Shown here: positions 18,575 to 28,568 of the stretch, in pieces
How the letters are laid out: the number at the start of each line of letters is the position of its first letter
Position numbering within the stretch: position 1 is the stretch's first letter
NCBI GenBank assembly: GCA_002255935.1
Contig: NKIO01000001.1
Coordinates: 124,001 to 188,000, forward strand
Length of the DNA: 64,000 nt
Source: Comamonadaceae bacterium PBBC2
GTDB taxonomy: Bacteria > Pseudomonadota > Gammaproteobacteria > Burkholderiales > Burkholderiaceae_C
Reading direction: 5' to 3'
The notes under the pieces: model-generated
Database searches by the model: none
The model's input: the letters and a program-made list of their open reading frames with translations, nothing else
Told to the model about the DNA's origin: nothing
Program-made: the position numbers and the translations under genes

Positions 18575-19801
18575 TCAGGTGCCGTGGCGTTTTCGGTAGC
18601 TCTCCAAAAACTTGGCGATGCGGTTGATGGCCTCGCGCAAGTCGTCTTCGTGCGGCAAAAACACAATGCGGAAATGGTCGGGTTGCTTCCAGTTGAAGCC
18701 GGTTCCCTGGACCAGCATGACGCGGGTCTCGCGCAGCAGCTCCAGGAAAAATTGCCGGTCGTCCGCGATGGGGTACACCTTCGGGTCCAGCTTGGGGAAC
18801 ATGTAGAGCGCGGCCTGCGGCTTGACGCAGCTCACGCCCGGAATGGCGGTGATCAAATCATAGGCCAGATCGCGCTGGCGGCGCAGGCGTCCGCCCTCGC
18901 ACACCAGATCGTTGATGCTCTGGTAGCCACCCAGCGCCGTCTGAATGGCCCATTGGCCCGGCACGTTGGAGCACAGCTTCATGTTCGAGAGCATGTTCAA
19001 GCCCTCGATGTAGTCGGTGGCCGATTTCTTGTCCCCCGACACCACCAGCCAGCCCGCGCGGTAACCACACGAGCGGTAGCTTTTGCTCAATGAATTGAAG
19101 GTCAGCGTCAGTACATCGGTCGACAGGCTGGCGATCGCCGTGTGCTTCACGCCGTCGTACAAAACCTTGTCATACACCTCGTCCGCCAGGATCACCAAAC
19201 CGTGTTCGCGGGCCAGTTCCACGATGGCCTTGAGCAGCGCGTCGGAGTACAAAACGCCAGTGGGGTTATTGGGGTTGATAACCACGATGCCCTTGGTGCG
19301 CGGTGTGATCTTGGACTTGATATCCGCCAGATTGGGCATCCAGCCATCGGCTTCATCGCACAGGTAGTGCACGGGTGTGCCGCCCGACAAGCTGGTGGCT
19401 GCGGTCCACAGCGGGTAGTCGGGCATGGGCAGCAGCAGTTCGTCGCCATCGTCCAGCAGCGCATTGGTGGCCATGGTGATCAGCTCACTAGCACCGTTCC
19501 CCAGGTAGATGTCGTCCAGCGTGACGCCTGCAATCGCCTGTTTTTGCGTCTCGTGCATCACGGCCTTGCGCGCCGCGAAGATGCCCTTGCTGTCCGAATA
19601 ACCCGCCGAATTGGGCAGGTTGCGGATCATGTCCTGCTGAATTTCCTCGGGCGCATCAAAACCAAACACCGCCAAATTGCCCAGGTTGAGCTTGATGATC
19701 TTCTGGCCCTCGTCCTCCATCTGGCGCGCCGCGTCCATGATGGGGCCGCGGATGTCGTAGAGTACGTTGGCGAGCTTGGCCGATTTCTGAATGGTTTTCA
19801 A
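18575..19801 (-). CDS. pyridoxal-phosphate aminotransferase (AlaC/AlaA-type alanine transaminase)
   Basis: NPNNPTGVLYS, SLSKSYRSCGYRAGW; 408 aa. Confidence 0.9.
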   Translation of the reverse strand: MKTIQKSAKLANVLYDIRGPIMDAARQMEDEGQKIIKLNLGNLAVFGFDAPEEIQQDMIRNLPNSAGYSDSKGIFAARKAVMHETQKQAIAGVTLDDIYLGNGASELITMATNALLDDGDELLLPMPDYPLWTAATSLSGGTPVHYLCDEADGWMPNLADIKSKITPRTKGIVVINPNNPTGVLYSDALLKAIVELAREHGLVILADEVYDKVLYDGVKHTAIASLSTDVLTLTFNSLSKSYRSCGYRAGWLVVSGDKKSATDYIEGLNMLSNMKLCSNVPGQWAIQTALGGYQSINDLVCEGGRLRRQRDLAYDLITAIPGVSCVKPQAALYMFPKLDPKVYPIADDRQFFLELLRETRVMLVQGTGFNWKQPDHFRIVFLPHEDDLREAINRIAKFLESYRKRHGT

Positions 19802-19916
19802 AGTCCCTCCGGGAAGTAGCGATACAGGGGGCAGTACAGGGCGAAACCTATAATTTGACCACAGTTCCGCGCCAAATTAGTGCGGCGCAGCATTCATTTC
19901 CCACATCGGTCCTCCT

Positions 19917-20282
19917 ATGAAATTCCAGCCAGACACCATGCAAGCCCAGTCCATCACCGGCTACGGCACCGGGTGGGTGGCCGTGAACGGGGAAAAACGC
20001 ACCAGCAGCGTGCTGGTGAGCGCCGCTGGTGCACGCATCGACTGGAACTGCGCGCGCTTTGAAGACCTGACGGCGGAGCACTTTTCACAGCTCATCGATT
20101 TGGACCCCGAGTTGGTGATTTTTGGCAGCGGGGAGCGCATTCAGTTTCCCAAGCCCCAGTGGCTGGAAGCCCTGTTTGCCCGGCGTATTGGCCTGGAAAC
20201 CATGGACACCCAGGCGGCCTGCCGCACTTACAACTTTTTGGCCGGGGAAGGCCGCCGGGTGGTTGCCGCGCTTTTGTTGTAA
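19917..20282 (+). CDS. Mth938/DUF498 domain protein
   Basis: PELVIFGSGERIQFP...METMDTQAACRTYNFLAGEGRRVVAALLL. Confidence 0.85.
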   Translation: MKFQPDTMQAQSITGYGTGWVAVNGEKRTSSVLVSAAGARIDWNCARFEDLTAEHFSQLIDLDPELVIFGSGERIQFPKPQWLEALFARRIGLETMDTQAACRTYNFLAGEGRRVVAALLL

Positions 20283-20418
20283 CGAGTGCTAACCCTGATG
20301 TCCGCAGGGCAGTGTTTCAGGTTAAAATCACGGGTTGCAGTCGAGGGTGACTCAGCGCTGTCACGCTGAATCCCCTTTGCTTTGACTGACCCACCAGCAC
20401 GCGAGATTTAAGTACCTT

Positions 20419-20895
20419 ATGGCAATCGTTGTCAACAAACCCCTGCCCGAATTTGAATCCATCGCAACCGGCGGCATCAGGGTTACCAACACCACCCATG
20501 TTGGCAAAACCATGGTGCTGTACTTCTACCCGAAGGACAATACCCCCGGATGCACCACCGAAGCCATGCAGTTTCGTGACAAGTACAAAGATTTTGTGAA
20601 AGCCGGTGCCGCCGTTTTCGGTGTCTCCCGCGACAACATGAAATCCCACGACGAGTTCAAGGCGAAGCTGGAACTTCCGTTTGAGCTGATCGCCGATACC
20701 GAAGAGAAGATGTGCCACATGTTTGGCGTCGTCAAAAACAAGATCATGTATGGCAAGAAGGTTAAGGGCATCGAACGCAGCACCTTCCTGATCGGTGCCG
20801 ATGGCATCCTGAAAGAAGAATGGCGCGGCTTGAAGGTTCCTGGCCACGTGGATGATGTGCTCAAGGCTGTTAAAGCGCTTAAAAAAGCGGCTTAA
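20419..20895 (+). CDS. bcp: thioredoxin-dependent peroxiredoxin, Bcp-like
   Basis: YFYPKDNTPGCTTEAMQFRD, GVSRDNMKSHDEFKAK. Confidence 0.9.
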   Translation: MAIVVNKPLPEFESIATGGIRVTNTTHVGKTMVLYFYPKDNTPGCTTEAMQFRDKYKDFVKAGAAVFGVSRDNMKSHDEFKAKLELPFELIADTEEKMCHMFGVVKNKIMYGKKVKGIERSTFLIGADGILKEEWRGLKVPGHVDDVLKAVKALKKAA

Positions 20896-21002
20896 GTAAG
20901 CTCAAGTAACTTTGGGACCTGTTTGGTCCGAACAACGATTGAAGTCACGCAGCTCATGCATAATGATTTCATGCCGTTGAGACTTGCAACTGTGTTCCCC
21001 CT

Positions 21003-21033
21003 AAAAAGCCGCCTTGGCTCAAGGCGGCTTTTT
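21003..21033 (+). terminator. rho-independent terminator (AAAAAGCCGCCTTG-GCT-CAAGGCGGCTTTTT)
   Basis: Perfect stem followed by T tract. Confidence 0.85.
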
Positions 21034-21056
21034 CGTTTCTGCCACCCTGGTGGTGT

Positions 21057-22829
21057 TTGACTTTCCCTTTAGCGAGCCAATTGCCCATGCCCTTGCCCCC
21101 CGCCCCCACCAAACGTGCTGACCGTCTGAACGACAAAGCCTTTGAAGCCCAGGCCCGCAGTGCCCCGCGCAGCAGCCGTGCCAAAAGCAATACTGAGGTG
21201 TCTACGGCCCGTATCGAACCCCATGCCTCGGCACCCGTTGCACCCGCCCCGGCAGCGCCCGCGCGCAATACCGCCCGGGATACGGCCCGCGACTCCACCC
21301 GTAAACCCGCCAGCAGCGCCTACCTGACCTCGGCACCCAAATTGGCACCTGCGCCTGTTGCGCAGATCTCCACTCCTGTTTTGCCACCGGTAGCAGCGCC
21401 TGCAGCCGCCCCGAGCCGCGCCCGCAAAGCGGCACGCACCGGCCCCACCAAACTGTTTGTGCTGGACACCAATGTGCTCTTGCACGATCCGATGTGCCTG
21501 TTCCGCTTTGAGGAACACGACATCTACCTGCCGATGATCGTGCTCGAAGAGTTGGACGGCCATAAAAAGGGCATGACCGAAGTGGCCCGCAACGCCCGCC
21601 AGACCAGCCGCACGCTGGACGCACTGGCTGGTACACCGGGGGCAGATATCACACTGGGCTTTCAACTGGACAGCACGGGCCACCGCGATGCCCGCGGCAA
21701 GCTCCTGTTCCAGACCCAGCCACTGAACTATTCCCTGCCCACCAGCCTGCCCCAAGGCAAGGCCGATAACCAGATCCTTGGTGTGGTGGAGGCCCTGCGC
21801 CAGAAATACGCGCCACGCGAAGTGGTGTTGGTGTCCAAAGATATCAATATGCGCGTCAAAGCCCGTGCACTGGGGCTGGCCACTGACGACTACCAAAACG
21901 ACAAAACCCTGGAAGACGGCGACTTGCTGTATTCGGGTTCTCTCGCCCTGCCCTCGGATTTTTGGGCCACCCACGGCCAGCAGGTGGAAAGCTGGCAGCA
22001 AGGCCAACACACCTTCTATAAGGTCGACGGCCCATCGGTGCCGGGCATGTACATCAACCAGTTTGTCTACTTTGAATCCCCCGGCGAGCCCAGCCTGTAC
22101 GCCCGCGTGAGCGAAATCCGGGGCACTACCGCGGTACTCAAAACCCTGCGCGATTTCAACCATTTGAAAAACGCGGTGTGGGGCGTGACCACGCGCAACC
22201 GCGAGCAGAACTTCGCGATGAACCTGCTGACCGACCCGGAAGTGGACTTTGTGACGCTCACCGGCACAGCCGGTACCGGTAAAACGCTGATGGCCCTGGC
22301 CGCAGGACTGACCCAGGTGCTGGACGACCGCCGCTATACCGAAATCATCGTCACCCGCGCCACGGTGAGCGTGGGCGAAGACATAGGCTTCCTACCAGGC
22401 ACCGAAGAAGAAAAAATGGGCCCCTGGATGGGCGCGCTGGACGACAACCTGGAAGTGCTGGGCAAGACCGACACCAACGCCGGTGAATGGGGCCGTGCTG
22501 CCACTAACGAATTGATCCGCAGCCGCATCAAGATCAAGAGCATGAACTTTATGCGCGGGCGCACTTTCCTGAATAAGTACGTGATCATTGATGAAGCGCA
22601 GAACCTGACACCCAAACAGATGAAGACGCTGATCACCCGTGCCGGCCCCGGCACCAAAATCATCTGTATGGGCAATCTGGCGCAGATCGACACGCCCTAC
22701 CTGACCGAAGGCTCATCCGGCCTGACCTTTGCCGTGGACAAGTTCAAGGGCTGGCCACACGGGGGACACATCACACTGGCCCGCGGTGAGCGCTCGCGCC
22801 TTGCCGACTTTGCCAGCGAAGTTCTGTGA
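21057..22829 (+). CDS. PhoH-family ATPase with N-terminal PIN domain
   Basis: KLFVLDTNVLLHDP (PIN), TGTAGTGKTLMALAAGL (Walker A), FLNKYVIIDEAQNLTPKQMKTLITR; start may be 21087. Confidence 0.93.
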   Translation: MTFPLASQLPMPLPPAPTKRADRLNDKAFEAQARSAPRSSRAKSNTEVSTARIEPHASAPVAPAPAAPARNTARDTARDSTRKPASSAYLTSAPKLAPAPVAQISTPVLPPVAAPAAAPSRARKAARTGPTKLFVLDTNVLLHDPMCLFRFEEHDIYLPMIVLEELDGHKKGMTEVARNARQTSRTLDALAGTPGADITLGFQLDSTGHRDARGKLLFQTQPLNYSLPTSLPQGKADNQILGVVEALRQKYAPREVVLVSKDINMRVKARALGLATDDYQNDKTLEDGDLLYSGSLALPSDFWATHGQQVESWQQGQHTFYKVDGPSVPGMYINQFVYFESPGEPSLYARVSEIRGTTAVLKTLRDFNHLKNAVWGVTTRNREQNFAMNLLTDPEVDFVTLTGTAGTGKTLMALAAGLTQVLDDRRYTEIIVTRATVSVGEDIGFLPGTEEEKMGPWMGALDDNLEVLGKTDTNAGEWGRAATNELIRSRIKIKSMNFMRGRTFLNKYVIIDEAQNLTPKQMKTLITRAGPGTKIICMGNLAQIDTPYLTEGSSGLTFAVDKFKGWPHGGHITLARGERSRLADFASEVL

Positions 22830-22835
22830 ACTTGC

Positions 22836-22871
22836 GGGTCAGACCACTCGCGTAGCGACGTACTCTGACCC
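22836..22871. repeat. REP-like inverted repeat GGGTCAGA...TCTGACCC (class commonly associated with RAYT/Y1 transposases)
   Basis: 8-bp arms with 20-nt loop, immediately 3' of the phoH-like gene. Confidence 0.55.
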
Positions 22872-22910
22872 CAACTGATACACAAAGTAGCTGTTTGCGC
22901 ACAGTCTATG

Positions 22911-22946
22911 AGGGCTAGAGGCCAATTTGGCTTCTAGCCCTTTTTG
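22911..22946 (+). terminator. rho-independent terminator AGGGCTAGAGGCC-AATTT-GGCTTCTAGCCCTTTTT
   Basis: Stem-loop plus T tract downstream of the phoH-like gene. Confidence 0.8.
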
Positions 22947-22950
22947 TGTG

Positions 22951-23041
22951 CCCAGCCCGCTTAGCGGCGGGACTGGGTTGCGTGGCAAAGCGAAGTCAAG
23001 GCGGAGCCCGAAGGGCGGGGGACATGAGCGGCGGCGCGCAT
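22951..23041. repeat. GC-rich repeat unit cccagcccgcttagcggcgggactggg...gaagtcaaggcggagcccgaagggcgggggaca
   Basis: Inverted-repeat head plus cggagcccgaagggcggg motif; only one copy in window, so dispersed nature is inferred. Confidence 0.35.
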
Positions 23042-23070
23042 CCCGGTTCTGCTGCGGGTTGAGCAGGGTC

Positions 23071-24474
23071 TCAGTAGTCTCCGCCACCACCCGAAGCCAA
23101 GCTCTCAAACTTGGTGATCTGGCGCAGGAAGGCCAGCTTGACGGTGCCCGTCGGGCCGTTACGCTGCTTGGCGATGATGACCTCGGCGACCCCTGGCTCC
23201 TTGCACTGGTCCTTGGTGTAATACTCGTCGCGGTAGATGAACATGATGATGTCGGCATCCTGCTCGATAGCGCCGGATTCCCGCAAGTCACTCATCATCG
23301 GGCGCTTGTCGGGCCGCTGCTCCACCGAGCGATTCAGCTGCGACAGCGCAATGACCGGGCACTTCAATTCCCGCGCCAGCATCTTCAAACCCCGTGAGAT
23401 CTCGCCCAGTTCGGTTGCACGGTTTTCGCCGTCATTGCTGCTACCACTCATCAGCTGCAAGTAATCCACCACGATCAGGCCAAGCTGGCCGCACTGGCGT
23501 GCCAGACGGCGGGCATTGGCCCGCAGCTCGCTCGATGTCAGACCCGCACTCTCATCAATGTGCAGCGAGATCGTGCGCAGCTTTTCAATCGCCTCCGACA
23601 AACGTGGCCACTCGTCATCTGTCAACTTACCAGTACGCAAATGACCTTGGTCAATGCGTCCGATGGAGCCCACGATACGCACGGCCAACTGGGCGGCCCC
23701 CATTTCCATCGAGAACACGGCCACGGGCAGGCCTTCATTCAAGGCCACATTCTCGGCAATATTGATCGCCAACGCGGTCTTACCCATGGACGGTCGCGCA
23801 GCCAACACGATCAAGTCTCCGGCCTGAAAGCCCGCCGTCATCCGGTCCAGATCATAAAAACCCGTGGGTACGCCGGTCACATCGTTGGGGTTATCGGCCA
23901 TCTCCTGCACGCGGTCCAGCAGCTTGACCACCAGCGAGTCCATGGCTTGAAAACCCTGCTTGTTGCGCTTGCCCTGCTCACCAATATTGAAGATTTTTTG
24001 TTCCGACTCATCCACGATATCGGATACCGGGCGCCCCTTGGGATTGAAGGCGTTGGTGGCGATTTCATCGCTGGCGCTCACCAGTTTGCGCAGAATGGAA
24101 CGATCACGCACGATCTCCGCATAGCGGCGAATATTGCTGGCGCTGGGCACATACTGCGCCAGCGAATTCAAGTAGGCCAGGCCACCGATCTCCTCCGCCT
24201 TGCCCTGGTTTTGCATGTGCTCAAACACCGTGATCACATCGGCGGGTTTGCTGGCATTCACCAGTGCACCAATGGCCGCGTAAATCAGCTTGTGCTCGTA
24301 GCGGTAAAAGTCACCGTCCTGCAGGATGTCGCCGACTCGGTCCCAGGCGTCGTTGTCCAACAGCAAGCCACCCAACACGCTGGACTCGCCCTCAATCGAA
24401 TGGGGTGGTACGCGCAATTGCGCCACCTGGCGGTCCGGGGTGAAGTCGTCAAGGTCAGAAAAAACGGCGGACAT
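23071..24474 (-). CDS. dnaB: replicative DNA helicase
   Basis: VPPHSIEGESSVLGGLLLDN; ARPSMGKTALAINIAENVA; SDLRESGAIEQDADIIMFIYR. Confidence 0.98.
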   Translation of the reverse strand: MSAVFSDLDDFTPDRQVAQLRVPPHSIEGESSVLGGLLLDNDAWDRVGDILQDGDFYRYEHKLIYAAIGALVNASKPADVITVFEHMQNQGKAEEIGGLAYLNSLAQYVPSASNIRRYAEIVRDRSILRKLVSASDEIATNAFNPKGRPVSDIVDESEQKIFNIGEQGKRNKQGFQAMDSLVVKLLDRVQEMADNPNDVTGVPTGFYDLDRMTAGFQAGDLIVLAARPSMGKTALAINIAENVALNEGLPVAVFSMEMGAAQLAVRIVGSIGRIDQGHLRTGKLTDDEWPRLSEAIEKLRTISLHIDESAGLTSSELRANARRLARQCGQLGLIVVDYLQLMSGSSNDGENRATELGEISRGLKMLARELKCPVIALSQLNRSVEQRPDKRPMMSDLRESGAIEQDADIIMFIYRDEYYTKDQCKEPGVAEVIIAKQRNGPTGTVKLAFLRQITKFESLASGGGGDY

Positions 24475-24616
24475 GGGGAGGACTCAGGTGAATGACCAAA
24501 ATGCAGGCAAGAAAACCGAATAGAACATGCTACGCGGCGACCTCATTCCTGTCGATGGAGAAGGCTGGGCAGAAGCTGTGCACAAGCTGTGTAAATGCAA
24601 GGATATCTTGCCGCGC

Positions 24617-24653
24617 AAAAAACAAAAGCCGCGCGGGACGAACCCATGCGGCT
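24617..24653 (-). terminator. terminator of the ribosomal operon (AAGCCGC...GCGGCTTTTGTTTTTT on minus strand)
   Basis: Stem-loop plus T-rich tract 3' of rplI. Confidence 0.7.
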
Positions 24654-24697
24654 TTCTGGCGTATCAGCCAAATCCGAAGATTTGGCATAGCGCGTGT

Positions 24698-25150
24698 TTA
24701 GGCAGTTTCGCCGTACACAGACACGTTGATCTCAACGACCACGTCGGTGTGCAAAGCAACGCTCACAGCGCTTTCGCTAACGATCTTGATAGGACCGTTA
24801 GGCATGCGAACTTGCGACTTCACAACCTTGTAACCGGCCTTGACCAGCTCTTCAGCGATGTCATGGTTGGTCACGGAGCCGAACAAACGGCCATCCACAC
24901 CGGCTTTTTGTGTCAGCTTGATGGTGGTACCACCGAGCTTGGCACCCAAAGCTTGGCACTCGGCCAGCTTGGCTGCAGCCGCTTTTTCGAGTTCGGCGCG
25001 CTTGGCTTCGAACTCGGCTTTAGCCGATGCAGTGGCGCGACGGGCGCGGCCAGAAGGGATCAAAAAGTTGCGTGCGTAGCCATCTTTAACTTTGACGACA
25101 TCGCCGAGATTACCGACGTTGATAACCTTGTCGAGCAGAATAATTTGCAT
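24698..25150 (-). CDS. rplI: 50S ribosomal protein L9
   Basis: [36 protein letters not shown]. Confidence 0.98.
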   Translation of the reverse strand: MQIILLDKVINVGNLGDVVKVKDGYARNFLIPSGRARRATASAKAEFEAKRAELEKAAAAKLAECQALGAKLGGTTIKLTQKAGVDGRLFGSVTNHDIAEELVKAGYKVVKSQVRMPNGPIKIVSESAVSVALHTDVVVEINVSVYGETA

Positions 25151-25160
25151 GGTCTACCCC

Positions 25161-25442
25161 TTAGATCTTGTGCTGGTCGCTGTAAGGCAGCAACGCGAGG
25201 AAACGCGCGCGCTTGATAGCGGTGTTGAGTTGGCGCTGGAAAATAGCGCGGGTGCCGGTCAAACGTGCGGGAATGATCTTGCCGTTTTCAGCAATGAAGT
25301 CACGCAGAGTGTCGATGTCTTTGTAGTCAATCTCTTCAACACCGGTCACTGTGAAGCGGCAAAAACGCTTGCGCTTGAACAGCAGGTTTTGGGCGGGGCG
25401 CTTTGGGCGCTTGTCTTTGTTGAACTTTTTAAACGTGGCCAT
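25161..25442 (-). CDS. rpsR: 30S ribosomal protein S18
   Basis: RKRFCRFT...[30 protein letters not shown]. Confidence 0.98.
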   Translation of the reverse strand: MATFKKFNKDKRPKRPAQNLLFKRKRFCRFTVTGVEEIDYKDIDTLRDFIAENGKIIPARLTGTRAIFQRQLNTAIKRARFLALLPYSDQHKI

Positions 25443-25460
25443 GAGGGCCTCCTGAAAAAA

Positions 25461-25754
25461 TTAGTCTTGCGAAAATTCTTGAATGTGAAAAGTCACTGTT
25501 TTGCCGTGCGGAGCATTGGCCAGAAAACCGGTAAACCTCCAGACGCTGCCGATGGCTTGTTTGGCAAGCCGCTCTGCTATTGCGCCGAAAGCCACTGCTT
25601 TCACTGCTGCTTTCACTTGTCGGGCTTGACCAGCTTCTGACACCTGGGACTCGTGTTCGAGTCGCATATTCAAAGCGGGCAAACCAGCGGGGGTGTAACG
25701 CAGGGCTTCCACCTCTGCAATACAAGCGCTTAAGACAACTGAATTAGCGGGCAC
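25461..25754 (-). CDS. priB: primosomal replication protein N (PriB)
   Basis: 97 aa single-stranded DNA binding fold between rpsF and rpsR. Confidence 0.9.
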   Translation of the reverse strand: MPANSVVLSACIAEVEALRYTPAGLPALNMRLEHESQVSEAGQARQVKAAVKAVAFGAIAERLAKQAIGSVWRFTGFLANAPHGKTVTFHIQEFSQD

Positions 25755-25776
25755 TCCTTACAACAATACGGTGTCT

Positions 25777-26142
25777 TTACGCCTGGTACTCAGCCTGTTG
25801 AGTCTTGCGAGTTTCTTCGCGCTCCACAGTCTTCATCATGGACGAAGGACCTGTTTCGGCTTTCTTCTTCAAGACAGTCAGATGGCGCAACACAGCGTCA
25901 TTGAACTTGAACGCATGCTCCAACTCGGACATCACCGCCTGGTCGGCTTCGATGTTGATGCACAGGTAATGCGACTTGGCGAGCTTGTTGATCATGTAGA
26001 CCATCTGACGACGGCCCCAGTCTTCCACGCGGTGGATTTTCCCGCCGCCGGCAGTGATCATGCCCTTGTAACGCTCCAGCATAGCTGGAACCTGCTCGCT
26101 CTGATCCGGGTGGATCATGAGGATGATTTCGTAGTGACGCAT
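25777..26142 (-). CDS. rpsF: 30S ribosomal protein S6
   Basis: [25 protein letters not shown]. Confidence 0.98.
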   Translation of the reverse strand: MRHYEIILMIHPDQSEQVPAMLERYKGMITAGGGKIHRVEDWGRRQMVYMINKLAKSHYLCINIEADQAVMSELEHAFKFNDAVLRHLTVLKKKAETGPSSMMKTVEREETRKTQQAEYQA

Positions 26143-26266
26143 TGAAACTCCTTTTGGATGAACCCGGGCTTATTTGTTAACCCGGGAAAAGAAAAGCCGC
26201 CCTCAGCGTCTAATTGAGGTGCGGCAAGGCTAGCCCAAGATTATAGCCCATGCAGCCGCGGCAGGT

Positions 26267-28558
26267 CTAGATGGGGCCTGATGCGGCTTGCTGGGGGCGT
26301 CCTAGCCAACTAACCACCAGGGTGACAACAACACCGGCCGACACGCCGAAAACACCTGCAGACACCGGCTGAATACCCCACCACAGGCCAGTGCCCGTCA
26401 GCCCGAAGTTGTTTCGAACCCAGGGCACATTGATGACCATGTAGTAGATCGTGACGCCCAGACCTGCCAACATCCCCGAAACCGCGCCCGCCTGCGTAGT
26501 GCCGCGCCAGAAAATGCCCAGCACCATGGACGGCACCAAAGCCGCCCCTGCCAACGAAAAAGAAGCCGACACCAAATACAAAATCCCTGCCGGGCGTTGT
26601 GCCGCTACGTAGGCCGCCACCAGCGCCACCACCAGCAGTGCAAATTTGGACAGCATGACCCGGCGCATAGCCCGCGCCTTGTTGGCATCGCCATCGAAGT
26701 ACATATCGTGGGCCAGCGCATTGCCAATCGTGAGCAACAACCCATCCGCCGTAGACAAAGCGGCGGCCAAGCCCCCGGCCGCCACCAGCATGGACATGAC
26801 GTACGGCAAGCCACCAATCTCGGCCGACGCCAGCATCACCAGATCGGGCCCCATGCGCAACTCGGCGAATTGAAGGATATGGTCGCCGTTGACATCGCTC
26901 ACGGCCAGCAGGCTGGGGTCGCGGGCCCACTGCGCCACCCAAGCGGGCAGGTCATTAAAGTTTTGGCCCACCAAATGCGCCATAACCTCGTATTTCACCA
27001 ACACGGCCAGGGCCGGGGCGGACAGGTACAGCAAGGCAATGAAGAACAGCGACCACGCCACCGACGTGCGGGCCTCGGCCACCGAGGGCGTGGTGTAGAA
27101 GCGGGTCAGCAAGTGGGGTAATCCCACGGTACCCACCATCAGGCAAAAAATCAGTGCCATGAAGTTCAGGCGCGAGGTCTCGGACTCGGCCTGCTCTTGC
27201 TGCGAGCCGCGCGCATCGCCCGCAAACGGCTTGCTGTGCGCGGGCATTCCCCCAAGGGGTTTGGCCCGCTCGCGGTAATCGGCAGCCATGCGGCTCCAAT
27301 ACTCTTGCGCGGCCTTGGCGTCTTTGGGTAGCGCGGCAATTTCGCGGCGCAGTTCGGTGGCCAGCCCGTCGCTGGATTTTTGCTCTTCCGTCACCCGCAA
27401 TTGCTGGCGCAGCATCTGTCGCTCGGTTTGCAGCGCTTGCTCTGCATCTACCAGCTTTTGCTCCAGGCGCTCGGCGCGGCGGGCGTATTCAGTGCGCACC
27501 GATTGCTCAGCGGGGGAATCCATCAGCGTGCGCTCCAGCGTCGCAATCTTTTCCAGTTGTTGACCGTAAGCCAGTGGCGCAAAGGGGTTGCCCACCTGCT
27601 TGTAAGACAGCCAAGACACCGGAATTAGAAACGCCAAGATGATGATCGCGTATTGCACCACCTGGGTCCAGGTCACGGCACGCATACCGCCCAGAAATGA
27701 ACACACCAACACTCCGCCCAGTCCCAGCAAAATTCCGATCTCAAACTGAACACCAGTGAGACGCGAGGTGATTAAACCCACACCATAGATTTGCGCCACG
27801 ACATACATGAAGGAACACAAAACGGCGGCCAGCGCCGCAATGATGCGGGGCCAGCGCCCACCATACCTTGCGGCAAAAAAGTCAGGGATCGTATACAGGC
27901 CCATGCCACGCAGATACGGAGCCACCAGCATCGCAACCAAACAAAAGCCGCCGGTCCAACCCAGGATGTAGGCCAGCCCGCCCGCCTGAGTGCTGGTGCC
28001 CGAGAAGCCCTGTAGATACAGACCACCGGCCAGGCTGATGAAGGATGCTGCGCTCATCCAATCTGCCGCTGTGGCCATGCCGTTGTACATGGCCGGAATC
28101 CGCCGCCCTGCCACGTAGTATTCAGCAGCATCGGCGGTGCGGCTGCGGATGCCGATCACGGCGTACATAACCAAGGTGGAGAATAAAAAGATACCCGCAA
28201 TCCAGGCCTTGGACAGACCCGATTGCTCGGCAAGTGTGAGGCCCACGATGAAGGTCAGCAGCGCGATCACATAGCCGGCAAATCGGCGGTTGAGCTTGCG
28301 CTTGACGAGCCCGTAGCCCGGCCAGTCCACTACGGCAGATTCAGGATCGCGGCGGTTGATCTTCCAGGCAAACGTGACGACGATGCCGATGAACACCACC
28401 ACCCCGCCCTGGGCCGCAAACCAGAACACGAAAGGCCAGCCCGCAACCTGGAATGTCAGGCTATCGGCAAAGAAAACAATGCCGAAAGACGCCACAAACC
28501 AGACGAGCAGCAGACCGACGTGCAGCCGGCTGCTCCGCGCAATGGCCGCGCCGGTCAT
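26267..28558 (-). CDS. sodium:solute symporter, VC_2705-like SSS subfamily with coiled-coil insert
   Basis: 763 aa; AEYYVAGRRIPAMYNGMATAADWMSAASFISLAG; long Glu/Arg-rich loop then more TMs. Confidence 0.92.
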   Translation of the reverse strand: MTGAAIARSSRLHVGLLLVWFVASFGIVFFADSLTFQVAGWPFVFWFAAQGGVVVFIGIVVTFAWKINRRDPESAVVDWPGYGLVKRKLNRRFAGYVIALLTFIVGLTLAEQSGLSKAWIAGIFLFSTLVMYAVIGIRSRTADAAEYYVAGRRIPAMYNGMATAADWMSAASFISLAGGLYLQGFSGTSTQAGGLAYILGWTGGFCLVAMLVAPYLRGMGLYTIPDFFAARYGGRWPRIIAALAAVLCSFMYVVAQIYGVGLITSRLTGVQFEIGILLGLGGVLVCSFLGGMRAVTWTQVVQYAIIILAFLIPVSWLSYKQVGNPFAPLAYGQQLEKIATLERTLMDSPAEQSVRTEYARRAERLEQKLVDAEQALQTERQMLRQQLRVTEEQKSSDGLATELRREIAALPKDAKAAQEYWSRMAADYRERAKPLGGMPAHSKPFAGDARGSQQEQAESETSRLNFMALIFCLMVGTVGLPHLLTRFYTTPSVAEARTSVAWSLFFIALLYLSAPALAVLVKYEVMAHLVGQNFNDLPAWVAQWARDPSLLAVSDVNGDHILQFAELRMGPDLVMLASAEIGGLPYVMSMLVAAGGLAAALSTADGLLLTIGNALAHDMYFDGDANKARAMRRVMLSKFALLVVALVAAYVAAQRPAGILYLVSASFSLAGAALVPSMVLGIFWRGTTQAGAVSGMLAGLGVTIYYMVINVPWVRNNFGLTGTGLWWGIQPVSAGVFGVSAGVVVTLVVSWLGRPQQAASGPI

Positions 28559-28568
28559 GCCTGGCCTG

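Noticed and set aside
21069-22163. 364-aa minus-strand ORF
   Set aside because: Antisense to the phoH-like gene.
26760-27600. Long coiled-coil insert in the SSS symporter as a novel fusion
   Set aside because: Comparable charged inserts are, to my knowledge, usual in the VC_2705-like symporter subfamily.
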